From the NCBI GenBank assembly GCA_000328365.1, contig KB292015.1, forward strand, positions 261,750 through 325,749: DNA of 64,000 bases. The letters are read 5' to 3'. Positions 25,287 through 37,600 of the stretch are shown here, piece after piece. The position numbers and the translations under genes were made by a program. How positions within the stretch are numbered: position 1 is the first letter of the stretch; each line of letters starts with the position of its first letter. Origin of the DNA: Capitella teleta. Taxonomy: Eukaryota; Annelida; Polychaeta; Capitellidae. Below the pieces are notes generated by a model. The model worked only from the letters and a program-made list of their open reading frames with translations, had not been told where the DNA came from and did no database searches.

Positions 25287-25888
25287 TAGGGCTGGGCGGA
25301 TATCCGTGTCCGATATCCGTGACAGCACGGATATTGGGGGTGTTCAGTTCTATCCCTGATCCGTGTTTCAACACGGATAGTTAAAACACGGATAGTGTAA
25401 AATTGAAGTGTTCGTTTCGAGCGCACAGTAAGCGCAGCACACAGCAATTCCGCACACAAACGCTGCTCACTGAAGCTGATCGATGTCAATTACAAGATCA
25501 CACGATGTCAACAATGCGCTAATTCTGATTTATTTTAAATAAACACAATTCCATGCCCTTGAATCTCTTCAGTCATCACGCAAAAGTGACGTAACCACGC
25601 GTTGTTGACTATCTCCCTTAGTGCTTATTTTTCAACATTGAACCATGTTTGAAATTGAACAGTTAATATAGACTAGTACATGTAGGCCCACTACGTGGCG
25701 ATCTAGCGACTTGAATTATTTCAAACTTTCTGTAGAACAATAATTGCTATGAACTGATTTGCTATTATGTTGCAGGTACATGCTCCCGTGTTTGGGCATA
25801 AATATCCGTGTCCGTATCCGTCGGATATTGGTAACACGGATATCCGTTATCCGTGTATCTGTGTTGAAGCACTATTCGCCCTGCTCTA
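25287..25888. mobile_element. hAT-type MITE with 8-bp target duplication
   Basis: The ends are TAGGGCTGGGCG and CGCCCTGCTCTA (imperfect inverted repeat), flanked by perfect TTTACGAC at 25,279-25,286 and 25,889-25,896. An 8-bp duplication and a GGGCTGGGC-type end are typical of hAT elements. Subterminal parts are rich in GGATATCCGTG palindromes. There is no coding capacity. Confidence 0.88.
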
Positions 25889-25896
25889 TTTACGAC

Positions 25897-27692
25897 AGCT
25901 ATGGTCATAACGATAGGTGCCCAGGAAACGTGCTATTGTTTACATCTTCTGCGCATGCTCACAAAAATTCACAACCCGAAATTCACAACCCGAGTGCTCT
26001 CGGCCGGCGATGTTATTATTGCCAACTTTATTATGTTTTAAGTAATTTGAACTATTGTTACATCATCAGGTATTGGTAACACATAAGTTATACCCATTTC
26101 GGCCATCTCGGGTCATTCGATTCGACGATCCCCTCTCAATAATAAACCACAATGTCCGCTATTGGGGCGACAATGCCAAACTGTAACTGAAGTGATAATC
26201 AGATCAGTTAGACTCGTGGAATTAGATCGGTCTTTGTTTTAAGAGGGTAGCTGTACAATTAAGGCAATATCATCCAGGGGTGAGGCGTGGGCAATAATAA
26301 AAAACATTCTATAACAAAAATATCATGATAATTTCACGAATTTATCACAAAAATGATAATTATCGGGATAATTACTTCACCTGTAGTATGTGGCTGTATG
26401 GTGCAAAATACCAATTAAAAATAATAATTGACGGATTGCTCTTGAGTCACCATGGGATGAAAATCATGAAATGAAGTTAACTTGGATGAACCATAGGCTT
26501 AGCACAAATACTCGGCACATGTTTTGCAAGAAAAGTGAACTTGATTTTCATACCTCTGAGCCACCTGTCCATGTGTTTCTAGAATTTCAAGTCTTAGTTT
26601 GGCCTTTTAAGTTAAAGGCAATATAGTATACAAAGTTCAGTTAAATATAGTAAAATATTGAAGCTTTAATATTTCCAAGTTAGCTGAAAATACCCCGGGC
26701 AGACTGAATGCAGAGGTATTCAAACCCACAATATACTTCAGTTTTGCCAATCGTAAAATCTTACATAGTGCATCCATTAACTTGTGTCTTTCAGCTATGC
26801 ACTGACTGAATTTAAAACAGACCTCACTATTGTTCATGATTGAACTCAAATTCAATTCATGGCTATAATTTATTTTTAAAATGTGTTTCAAAGCCTTGAA
26901 GTGACATAATTTTGCAAAGTTGAAATTTTTTATTATTTTTTTATTTTTTATTTATTCATTATTATTTTTTAATATTCGATAATTATCGTTGAGGAAAGTT
27001 ATCGATAATGAGTTGGCTAATTATCGAAAATATAGATATATCGAAAATATCGCAATTTAAAAAAAAAAAAAATGCGCACTCGATTGAATTCCATTGCCAC
27101 GATGTTGGCAAGGAGCAGAGCGGATTTTTTTTTGGTTCAGAATCTCGATGATTTCTGCGACATTGCTTCATATCATCATAACACTCTTGATGTTATTGCT
27201 GTCACTGCTGTGTACATAAGTAACACGAGTAATCTCTGTGCTTTCACTGCTTTGTTCCACGCTTGCTTAAATGCTTTCACCAGTGATGTCTGATGACCTT
27301 CAGCAGATTCTTTCTGCTTATCAAAGGGAGAAAGGGATATGATGTGCATCTGGCTGAAGGGCCTTGTGATCATTGACATCTCTCAGCTTCAGTGAGCAGC
27401 CTTGGCTTGTCCGATGGCTCTGAATGTCGCTCACTGTGCATTCGAAACTGGCTTTGAGAGGCAGCTCTATGTCGCCTGTGAAGGTCCAAGTCCCGTGTTC
27501 GAGGCCATGTTGGCCAATCAGACGTTATGATTGCGAGTTGCACCCTCAATGCCGGTAAAAATCAATTGTCGAATCGAAACCTACGCCAGAAAAATGCACA
27601 GATCTTGAACAAATTTAAACCATTTTTTTTTCTAAGTGGGAGCAATCCTTCTGATATAAATTCCTGGTAACATTCACAGATTTCCAATCACC
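25897..27692. other. Intergenic, AT-rich, GTF2E2 5' flank
   Basis: No gene is called. At 26,277 CAGGGGTGAGGCGTGGGCAA resembles a hAT left end, but no matching right end was found. At 26,975-27,055 there are repeated ATTATCGATAATTATCG-like palindromes. The last ~150 bp before 27,693 should hold the GTF2E2 leader. Confidence 0.35.
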
Positions 27693-28831
27693 ATGGATCC
27701 CGCTCTGCTGAGGGAGCGAGCCAACTTCAAGGCGCGTGCTCTGGCTATGCCAGCCGTGGAGAAGAGAAAAGCCGCTGATCAGAGTAAAAGCAAATCCAAC
27801 AAGAAAGCCAGACCGTCCCCTAAGCCCAGAGGTACTTATGGTCTGAATTTCATGCCAACCAACGACTTATCTTATGTGGTTCAATTTCCAGAACCAAAAG
27901 TGTTTGATTACAAGAATGCCTCGGGAAGCTCCCAGTACAAATTTTCCATTCTGGCCAAGATTGTGAAGCACATGCGGGTGAGTGCATGCTGCGCTAGGTG
28001 AGAAAGATTCGACAATCATTTCTCTTGGTAGACCAAGCACCAACAGGGTGATAATTATCCACTGAGCCTGGAGGAAATCCTGGATGAAACCAACCAGACG
28101 GACATTGGTGTTCAGATGAGGCATTGGCTGAACACCGAAGCCCTTCGCAACAACCCAAAGATCACCGTGACCCTCGACGATAAGTTCGAATACAAGCCCA
28201 AGTTCACGATCAAAGGCAAAGACAGTTTACGCCGACTTCTTGAGAAGCGGTGCATGCGTGGCCAGGGAGGTATCACGATGGACGATGTTGAGGAATCGCT
28301 TCCCAATGCTCAGAAAGCTGTTAAAGTAATCAATACTCAAGTCTAGTCAAATGCGTAGGTGTCGAAACTTCTATTCACAGGCTCTGGGTGATCAACTCCT
28401 GCAGGTTATTCGACCAATTGACAAGAAAGTCATTCTGTACTACAATGACAAAAGCACAAATTTCGTCGTTGATGAGGGTAAGGCTCTGCTGTTGGTTGCT
28501 CACTGTGTGCATATCTGTGTTCTGGGCAGAATTGCAAAAACTGTGGCGTGCCGTGGCCGTAGAAGGCGTGGACGAGAAGAAGATGGAGGAATACTTACGC
28601 AAACACGGCCATTCCTCCATGAAGGACAGCACGGTCAGAAGTGCTGTGAGTGTCTCTCCCTCGGTTGGAGTCTTTTCTTTGTGATCTCGATTCATTTTTT
28701 TTTTTCCCCCGCAGGCTGCAATACAGAGGAGCAGACGAGCAAACAGGAAGAAGGCGAAGAAATCAGTGAAAACAAAAGATAACGAACATTTGGGTGACAT
28801 TCTGGTTGATTATTCCAACGGGAACTCTTGA
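27693..28831 (+). CDS. GTF2E2: Transcription initiation factor IIE subunit beta
   Basis: TFIIE beta pairs with TFIIE alpha in the RNA polymerase II pre-initiation complex, recruits TFIIH and helps open the promoter. Exons: 27693-27977, 28032-28325, 28381-28477, 28530-28645 and 28715-28831; all phases agree and give 302 residues (human 291). The start MDPALLRERANFKARAL matches the family start. A basic, Ser/Lys-rich stretch follows, then two winged-helix regions: YKFSILAKIVKHMR...HQQGDNYPLSLEEILDET and WLNTEALRNNPKI...QKAVKALGDQLL. The C-terminus is a basic helix (RSRRANRKKAKKS) ending NEHLGDILVDYSNGNS. Introns are very short (52-69 nt). This is a clear single-copy housekeeping gene. Confidence 0.96.
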
Positions 28832-29021
28832 CCTTTGACCGAGAACTGAGTGTAATTGCCGAGTGTTCTTTGTATCTTTGTGGTGTTGTGAATACAGTAT
28901 GTGTCAATGTGACTTCTTGTTGGTTTTTGCTTATTATATCTCATCTGTTCATGTGTAAAGGTGAAGTTTGACCTCATTGCACGACCTTTAAATTTGCATA
29001 ATTTTTCTTCACCGCGAATAA

Positions 29022-29331
29022 TGACTGCAATCCTATGCCGACCGTGGGGGTCGAGGTCCCGGGTTCGAGACCCGATCAGGCCACGGGCGTTATGATTGTG
29101 TATTAGGATTGTTATTCGTTATAATTGTAATTCTTCGGTGACTCTGCAGTGCTGCTCAACTGCGTAACAAGGCCGGGCGCTGTGTACTACTGTCTATGGT
29201 GGTATGCAGGATAAAGAACCCTTGGGATTTATCAATAAGAGTAAGGGGAAACCCCGGTCCCGGGCCTTCTGTTCTGACACCCGTCTCATCCGATTGGTTT
29301 GGGTCGAGCCGTAAAACCTCATCATGTTATG
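29022..29331 (+). mobile_element. tRNA-derived SINE, long form, with 14-bp target duplication
   Basis: The element begins within the tRNA-like head (B box GGGTTCGAGACCC at about 29,069), continues GTAACAAGGCCGGGCGCTG and TGCAGGATAAAGAACCCTTG, and ends GGGTCGAGCCGTAAAACCTC. It is flanked by perfect TTCACCGCGAATAA at 29,008-29,021 and 29,332-29,345. The A box is missing, so it is slightly 5' truncated. Confidence 0.85.
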
Positions 29332-29345
29332 TTCACCGCGAATAA

Positions 29346-31345
29346 ATAAATTCTCGGCGCGATGACAACGCACAATCATAACGCACTCACTCGATCACGG
29401 TACAACGGTCCAATAGCAGCATGCATAACGCACTTTTATTACTGTCTCCCTCGCCTCTGTCCGCATTTGCCCATGGGTAATATGGCCATGTTATGGCCCC
29501 ACAAACACCGTCTTGTGTTAGGCGATCGCGGTCTCTTAGCTGTTCTTATCGACACCACGGACTCCCATCCTACCAGTTCTATGATGCTATCTTGGATAGT
29601 AAAATGCAGCGCTGTTGAAACACCATTGCAATGACGGTGAAGTTGAGTGTTCCACGGAGTACTTTAGTATATAGAATGTATTTACTGACATTTATAACTT
29701 TGAAACTTGATGTAAATATATAGGAAAAAGTATTTAATGAGATGGGCAAGCAGCAACAATTCAGTTTCATAATTAGTAGATTAGAGTGGAGAGAGGCCCC
29801 CACCGCAAAAGACCCGCCATTTATTGATTGAAAACAATGATGATGTTTTGAAGGAAACTGCTGCCTCATACACTCTATTGGTCAGCATCCAAATTTAGGC
29901 GAAACTGTGAAGTTGAAAAATGTTTGTGAAGCTTTAGCATCCACGTTTAACTTCATTCTGAATTACCAATCTCCAGTGAAAAGAAAGAAAATTACTGTTT
30001 TACGGCACACCAACACTAAAGAGTACGAGAAGGCAGTCAGTATAATGCATGTATGTATGTGTGCCACATGGATACTGAGCAGTGAAATGCGAGCGCGAAA
30101 ATAAAATCAGTCTTGAACCTCCTCGTCTAATGTTGTCTGTTCTTTAAATAGGCATGGAAACAACTGCGAGATCTTCAATAATGTTCTATTGGAACGAATA
30201 TAAATAGAAGGAAAACATGCAAATGTGGAAATGAATAATCCCTCCTACAGGTGATAAAAAATCGGTATCATTGTTCAAATCTCTCTTCTTGCTCATAAAC
30301 TGTTTAGTTTACTAATAATTCTAAAGGCTAGCTACCCAGAGGTAGACAGAGCGCAAGGTCACGTGATGTGAGTTAAGTGAAAATTTACCCCGGTGACTTT
30401 CAAACAATTGATTGCATTGGCGAAGGTCCTTGCTCACCAACCCCTTTGTTGATCTACATGGAGTACCGTTTACTTAGCCTCATTAGCAGTCAATAAGCAC
30501 TACACTATTATTATTTGTTTGGCCAAAACGCTGAGCAACCTGGCCAGAATAGCGCGTGTGCTCCAGAACTACTGTGCTACTGGGGAGTCTGGGGTGGGGG
30601 GCCACTTTGCCCTGGGTTCAAGGGCCAAAACTGCGTGCATGTCTTATTTCGTCATCGACGAACGAAGCTGACCTGAATGAGAAATGGTTACTCTTGTAAA
30701 TGGTCCACTGAAGACCATTATCAGACGTACCCAAGGAAACCTATTCGTATTTATAGCCCCGAAGTGGGCGTCTCCCCCCTCCTGCTGTAATCTAAGTTAT
30801 ACCACCTTTTGAGGCCTTTTTCCCTTGCAATCTTGTAGATCGACTATAATATGGGAGAACGAACCCCGGGGAATGGGAACGGACGCAAGACGAGGACGCA
30901 GCTCCGCACTAATCCTCATGCTTACTCGGCAGCAATATAACATGATGTAATGCGATGGGGTCATTCAATGTCGTTAACCTCCAGATCAGGTGGCATGGAC
31001 ACGGCAAAGCCGATAACACACGAATCCCACGGCGACATTAGCTTTTAGTGAATCCAACCAGTTGCGGTCGACATTCAGCTTTGTTAATTTCGTATTTTAA
31101 TGCCATCGTCTGACAACTGAGACAATTCAACACGAAAAGACGATTTCGGTCTGTCGTCTTGCTTCAACATCGTCCATCGACACTCTCGGGGGATTTCGCC
31201 GTTTTTTGTCCATTTCGTTTCTGCTTCTTTTGTCCTGGTGCTGAGATTGACAGCTCCGGAATTTCACCCGAATGGATGTTAGCACTGGCCGATTGTGATG
31301 CCAAAAGGGTGCCCGGAGAAGGCTGGTGGAATTTTAAAGACGAAT
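29346..31345. other. Intergenic with one unassigned frame
   Basis: A plus-strand frame at about 29,850-30,104 reads SIGQHPNLGETVKLKNVCEAL and ASTFNFILNYQSPVKRKK before stopping. It looks protein-like but I recognise no family and see no clear splice sites. The rest holds nothing I can name. Confidence 0.3.
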
Positions 31346-31356
31346 GACTGTGTACT

Positions 31357-31414
31357 GAGTGAGTGATGGGGTTTTACAGCTCCACCCAATCCGATCGGAT
31401 GATACGGGCGCCAG
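31357..31414 (-). mobile_element. 58-bp SINE-like mini-insert, second copy
   Basis: Read on the minus strand it starts CTGGCGCCCGTATC and ends with the TAAAACCCCATCACTCACTC tail. Perfect 11-bp GACTGTGTACT copies flank it at 31,346-31,356 and 31,415-31,425. Confidence 0.85.
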
Positions 31415-31425
31415 GACTGTGTACT

Positions 31426-34400
31426 ACAGCGAGGAAACTAAATAACGTATCCGCACCATTGTGCACTATAACCGGGGTTATTAGCACGCATTTTATCATA
31501 ACATCTATATATCGCTTTGTCCGCGTTTCCTTAATTACATAACAGTCGTCTTTGGGGTGGACAGACTAGCTGATGCAGTACTAAATGTACAAGTACGCAT
31601 AGGCCCTACCAGTCTCATCTCGACCAAATTCGATGCGTTGTTTGCATTTCTCTCACAAATTGATTGCCAATTTCAGCACAGGATTGCGCGAGATGGGACT
31701 CCGGAGTCACTCTTGTTGACATCGACAACATCAGGAGCAGTAATCCAAGCTCTGACAAACAGCTCTAAATACACGCGTGAACAACCCCGAAAAGCAAGTG
31801 TAAGCTCTATTGTCGAACACTGGCTTATAAACTCATTTTTCACATCCTATGCAAATGTATACCCAACACAACGGCTTACAATTGGAAACTCTGACACATT
31901 GAAGCATAATAATAGTCACCCTAGTGCGGTTCAAACAATTCGATATGACATCGAAACCATTGGTTGGTATATGATTCAATGATATGCAGTTGACAATATC
32001 CAATAAGCTAACACGTAAATCAAATTCTCATCTAGTTGGAAGTGGGAGACGCATGTAAATGACATGGATTCTACGTCATAGGGGAGACGCATACGAAAGT
32101 GAATTCTTGAGCAGTCGGTCATTTTCATTACGAAACGATACTTCGTTAGTATTGTAACAAAAAGTCATATATAATTATACCGTGACGTATCAGTCGAAGT
32201 TATCCGATAATCAGTAACATTGAGCCAATGAATGCAACGAGAACACCGTAGCAGATTACGCCTCTTAATATACAGGGTGGTTGTTAAAAACATGTTCAGC
32301 TAAAATAAATGGTGTGCGACCGTGGGCCTTAATTCACAACGTACTTAATAGTCTCGGTGATATGGCGCATATATTTATACTTGATGAGCTCGTAGCATTA
32401 TGCATGAGGTGGTTGACATTTCCAGCACCACTTTAAGGGAATTCTTCATACTTTATAGGAATAAACGGGCCATAAATATCTCAATAGGTGGTCTACATAA
32501 TTATGAAGCATATCAGCTGGTTTTTCTTTTTAATTAAACCAGGTATTGTTATAGAATTACGCTTTTGTGAATATCCTGTTTGTCAGTTTGTTTATTCGTT
32601 TGTTTGTTTGTTTGTAAAAGTGCAAATATCCATTGCGGGCACATACCCATGTTCAGGGTCAGCCCCTCTCAATCCACTTGTTGTGTTTTTTTCTTTTCTT
32701 CTTTGAATAAACACATTTTTGAATTGAATTGAATTGAATTGAATCGTATATAATGAACAATTGGAATGAAACTGGAAACACACTTGTCTGGAAACACAAT
32801 TTGTCCAAAGCTGTGCATAGCTTACTGGACTAGTGACTGCACCCTAAGTGTCTATTTCGCTGCGGTCACTCGGTGCACTCTTCGTACGGTGTCCATTTCA
32901 TAAAAGAACACACCCGGATCAACAAAACGCGCGCATTCAATCAGTGTAACGACAACAACTGACATTTCAATGCCTCCTGCGAGAGCCTCATCGCCATGAA
33001 GCTCAAATAAAAACCCATTTCGCCATCGTAGAAGACAAGTTAAAAGAAGTCGAAATGCATTCCTGCTCGCCATCTATAATTTACAAGTTCTCTTGCAATA
33101 AGACGAAACGGCACACAGCTGAGCTTCCTCTTTTTATTCCCTTTTCAAGGATTCGGATGTCCTTCCACTCTTTTTCATCCTGCAGGAATCCATTACAGCG
33201 TAATCTAGCAGTCATAAATCTCATCCTCCCTTCTCCCGTACCCCCTCCCCCACCCCTGATCGATCGCCGGGCATTCCAGCACAATTAGACAGGCCGTCGA
33301 TCTCGAGGAGCGTATCATCCAATTAGACGGAGCCTTTTCCGCAGAACGAAAGCTCTCTATGAACTGTTGATAAATCCCCACGCATGACATTAACTCAGCT
33401 CTGGATCTTATCAGATCCCTTTTTGTTTCCCTGTGCTGATGGATGCTGCGCTGACTGGGAAGAGCGACGAGAAGTTGGAGGTGGAGGGGGGGGGGATCTG
33501 GCATTCACGGCGCATGGGCGGCTTAATAGTGGGGATTATGTTATTAATGTCCCGCGGTGGATTATCCAAAGGGGGTTGTGTCGAGTGCATGTCACACACG
33601 GCGTTCTTGAAGCCTTGATCGAGATGAATTTGTGAGTGGGGCACGTCGAATGCAAGGTCGTCGGACCATTGCAGGCGACGTCGTGTATACCTTCGCACGC
33701 GAGGAATTAGGCGGCTACAAAAGGTGTAATGGACGGCCTGTGTGCACAATGCACAGCGATGTAGAATTCTGTCAATGTCATTTGCTGTCAGTATATTTGC
33801 ACGCATTTGTGGCTCTATGCTTCTCTCTGGTTCGTTGAGGGAGAAATTGAGAAGGGGGTTATGACGTCATTAATCTATATACGCGTACCGTCAGTCAAGA
33901 CTGGTACAAATTTAGGAAAGGAATGCGACCCAACCTTGATTGGGGTACAAAAAAAAGAAAAGAAAAAAGAATTAGGCAGCAGAAGAAAAAGAAAAAGTAA
34001 CTTCTATCGAAGTGGAGAGATGAAGAGTATCGCATTCGGAGAGGGGAAAGGAAAAAAAAAAAAAAAAAAAACCCACAAAAAACATAGGCGGAAATATTGC
34101 GCCCGGCAGCTCAGGGATTATTAAAGCTGGGGTTTTGCCTCGCTGCCATTGTTAGAGCTTGTTAAGGCGAAACGTGCCAGTGGAGCTGTAATACCGTCGC
34201 AGAGCTGGTCTCTAATCAATTCTCCGAGCGGCGTTTCATCCCTGATAACATGCGAGAGATGAAGAGCGAACGAGTCTTAAACTCAGTTAGGAGCCAGCAG
34301 CCCCGGAGTTGCTGATGGCAAATTCGGCGCTTATGCGCAATCGGAAGATCGTTCGCTTGTCCGAAAGATTCGGTTATCGTCTAACCGCGCCTTAACAAGA

Positions 34401-34630
34401 GCCGTGGCCCCAGAGGCAGCGGAGGGGCGCATATGGACTGAGCAGCGGAGGGGCCCTTCTGAGATGCGCTGGATTCAGTTGGGGATCTGAAGCCGAGAAT
34501 TCTATGCGGAGAAATAATAGCTCCAGATGAAGGCAGCATGTGCGCGCAGTGGTGCCACACTCACTGACTAGCTTTCTTTTGAAGACTGTGATTCAGTTCG
34601 TTGGATTATAACACTGGATTAGCTGACGCC
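31426..34630. other. Intergenic and likely promoter side of the SUEL receptor gene
   Basis: A 141-residue frame at 31,557-31,982 is open but unrecognised. 32,560-32,744 is a retroelement tail (listed separately). From about 33,400 to 34,600 the sequence is richer in CG and purine tracts, with an A run near 34,055-34,078; it may be promoter and leader of the gene starting at 34,631. Confidence 0.35.
32560..32744 (+). repeat. LINE-like 3' end with (TTGAA)n tail
   Basis: An AATAAA at about 32,706 is followed by CACATTTTTGAATTGAATTG and further GAATT units to 32,744. A polyadenylation-like signal plus a 5-bp microsatellite tail is typical of CR1/L2-like 3' ends. A TTTG-repeat run precedes it at 32,590-32,615. 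Confidence 0.5.
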
Positions 34631-37600
34631 ATGTTTCAAACGGGAATACCAAGTTTTGTGTTGAGGGTTGTGGGAGCTTGGTTGGTGTTACTCAGCGTGT
34701 CCCTCGCCGGTTGGTACATTTGTTGTTTGGTGAATTTAATTGCAACCGGTGTGCGGGAGTGTGTAATTAAACACCTGTATGAACGTGGATCTTTCATGTT
34801 AAGACGCAGTTTCCCTGATTGGCGTGTAACATGCGAACGTAGCAGCTCTTTGATCGTAGAATTTGATTGTTTTGTTACAGCAAAAGTACAGAGCTATTCG
34901 CGAGACATTGTGGTAGTTGCACTCACGCGATGAGTTGCCATGACAACGAAGCCAAGTTGGTTGACGTTTGGGTTGAATGGCTTGGATGACATAACGACTG
35001 AACACTGTCCGGAATGAATAACACAATCAAAATACCTTCTTTGTACACAATGGAAAGAAAGGCACAATCGAAAATAGCGACCATAAAAACGGAACAATCT
35101 AATCAAATACCCGACCACAATTTCAATATTCGATCCCAGCACCCTCTCCAACAACAGGGACATGCATGCAGGCTGCCGTATGGCGTGCATTGGGGCATTC
35201 TGGTATTCACTCGGTATCAATCAAATTAATACAATTCTAATTAATGTTGCATGCTTGGCTGTGGTCATGTGTTGAATGTGCATCTCATGCGAGTCTATTT
35301 GCATGAATACTGCACATTCTATTAAGGAAATGTGTCTCTGAGTATTCGCTAGAGAAGATGCAAGCTGCAAATTGGTTGTGCCTGGGACTCAGTAGCATTT
35401 TGCATGCATTATGCATGATGTTATGATAAGGCCACAGCCGAGGCGTATCGAGAAGGAAGTGCCCATCATTGTCAATGGAAACTAAAGGACTATTTTTGTT
35501 CCTTCGCCCGGATTCCACCTGTTCACGTGTAAATGATTGGAGGAAGAAGAGACGTGATTGCTAGCGATTGAATACAAAATCAAGAATAAATTGTATAAAT
35601 GAACCAATTTAAAACTCATAATTATGGTCAATACTAAGAACTGGGGTGTTGTTGTAGAGACAATGGTTGCGAAGGTGGATTGCGATTTCGTGTGTCAAAC
35701 TTCCCTCCTGTGCCATAATCAATATCTGAACGCGTGAACCCAATTACCTGTTTTCTTACAGTGCAAAATCACACCTGTAAAAATGGGATCATTTACCTGA
35801 AATAATCGATGCGTGGCACTCGCTTAGTAATTCCAGGTAATACGTGCGCATGGAGTAATGTGGTGGATCTCTGCGAGAGTGTTTTGAAGGAATGCACGAA
35901 TTATATTATGCATGTAATAACAATATTAATGTATTTATCTCATGCCAAATCAAACACATTAGCAATGGTGCACGTGACAGTAAAACTGCTATATTTTGCA
36001 CAAGAGGACACTGAAATAAATAAAATAAAATAAAACAATTATATAGAAAGATAACAGTTATAGTGATATTTAATACTACACGTAAAGAATCAAGCTGCAG
36101 CATATACTTCAATATATTCTACGTCTGTGGATTAATCTTTATATTAATAATTAAATGTCAAGGAATAATGATGAAATAGCGGATGAAAGAGATCACAATT
36201 GGAACATAGGCGCATTTCATTTCTATCGGTAGATGCCTGCGTAATATGATTTTTAGGTATTTGTATTAAACCCGCAAAGCTTTGTTCTATTCCGTGCCCT
36301 ACAGTAGTTATTACGCAATATCTCTGACAATCATTAAATTTAAAGCATTGTGCAATCTGCCTTGATTGCAACTTGCAAGTGCATGTAGTTTATTTATGTA
36401 TTGCGTATCAAAAGAACTAGACTAAAGCCGAGGATAAGGCAAATCTGAACGAACCACGTGACGACATTAGCATATTGACGAACATCACAGAGAAGACGAC
36501 GACGAGGAAGAAAGGAGAGGACAAGATTGAAATGAGGCCCTCCGAGCCGACTCACCTGTCCCCGTCGTTCAGCAATCGCTTTAGAACTGCAAACACCTTT
36601 GATGACAAAGCCTAAACGAAAGAAACGGGGGAAGAAGGTGTCGGTTTCCAAAGCAAGGGAAGGCGAGGAGTGGCTCAGGGACAAGCTTTGGGAATTTGCT
36701 GCTGCTAATATGATTGGATATGTAAGAGTTCGGAATTGACTTATGTTATTCCTTTGAAGCCTGGTCAAGATCAAAGCTCGGGTCGCGGGGGAATTCTAAG
36801 CCCGCTTTGTGTTAAACAAAAGACCAAAGACAAATATTGTTCTGAAACAACAACAATGTCACATCGGGATGGATGTCTTTCTTTTGACTCTGCTGAGTCA
36901 ATGGTCGTCCTTTGTCCCCCACCCCCCTTCCTCTTGTCCGGTCCCATCCTGAAGCAAAGGGGTATTGGGAAGTCGGCGGCAGGACAAAGCTCGAGCGGCG
37001 GAAGGGGAGCGGGCGACCCGACCATCCATCACAGGGCGCCGTGCCCCGCCCCCCACACGCAGACCCACGGCTTCTTTCGAGTGTTTTTCGACCACAAATA
37101 AGACAAGATATTGACTGGATGTGATGGAATCCGCGCCCAAGCCCTGCCCTCGGTCCATACCAGCGATCGATTAGACATCAGAGCTATGAATAGCCGCCGC
37201 AGAATTAGCTTCATGCCCGCTACTGTGTCCATGCGGCCGGATCAGCGTCGCTGCCGTTGGCTCATCTCCCGTCTAGGTCACGTGGGTCAAGCAATCTCGC
37301 GCCTGCGCATCGCAGCTCTTCCGGCTGAATGCGTCCCCCGACGCCGAATATAATCACTTCCCCTGCAGGCGTAGAGAATGTCGCTGTGAAGACTCCAGCG
37401 GCCTAACCAAGCATATTTCAACATAAACTTAATAACAACTCCAGGAAATAGCGCCTCGCCTCCCAGGCACTTCAGAAAAAAGCCTCCAATTCTACGTATG
37501 ATAATGTCAACACTGTATGTAGTGACACTTCGGAAATGGAATTCTCGTGTTGCCTTCACTATGCATCGCTCCCTTTCCTTGCGACCCATCAACTCGGAGA

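Noticed and set aside
26277-27060. Second hAT element
   Set aside because: A left-end-like CAGGGGTGAGGCGTGGGCAA is present but no inverted right end or 8-bp duplication was found.
31557-31982. 141-residue gene
   Set aside because: The frame is long for this AT content but shows no motif, no good start context and no flanking splice sites; left unassigned.
33411-33806. 131-residue minus-strand gene
   Set aside because: The frame lies in CG-richer sequence where stop codons are rarer, overlaps open frames on the other strand and has no recognisable motif.
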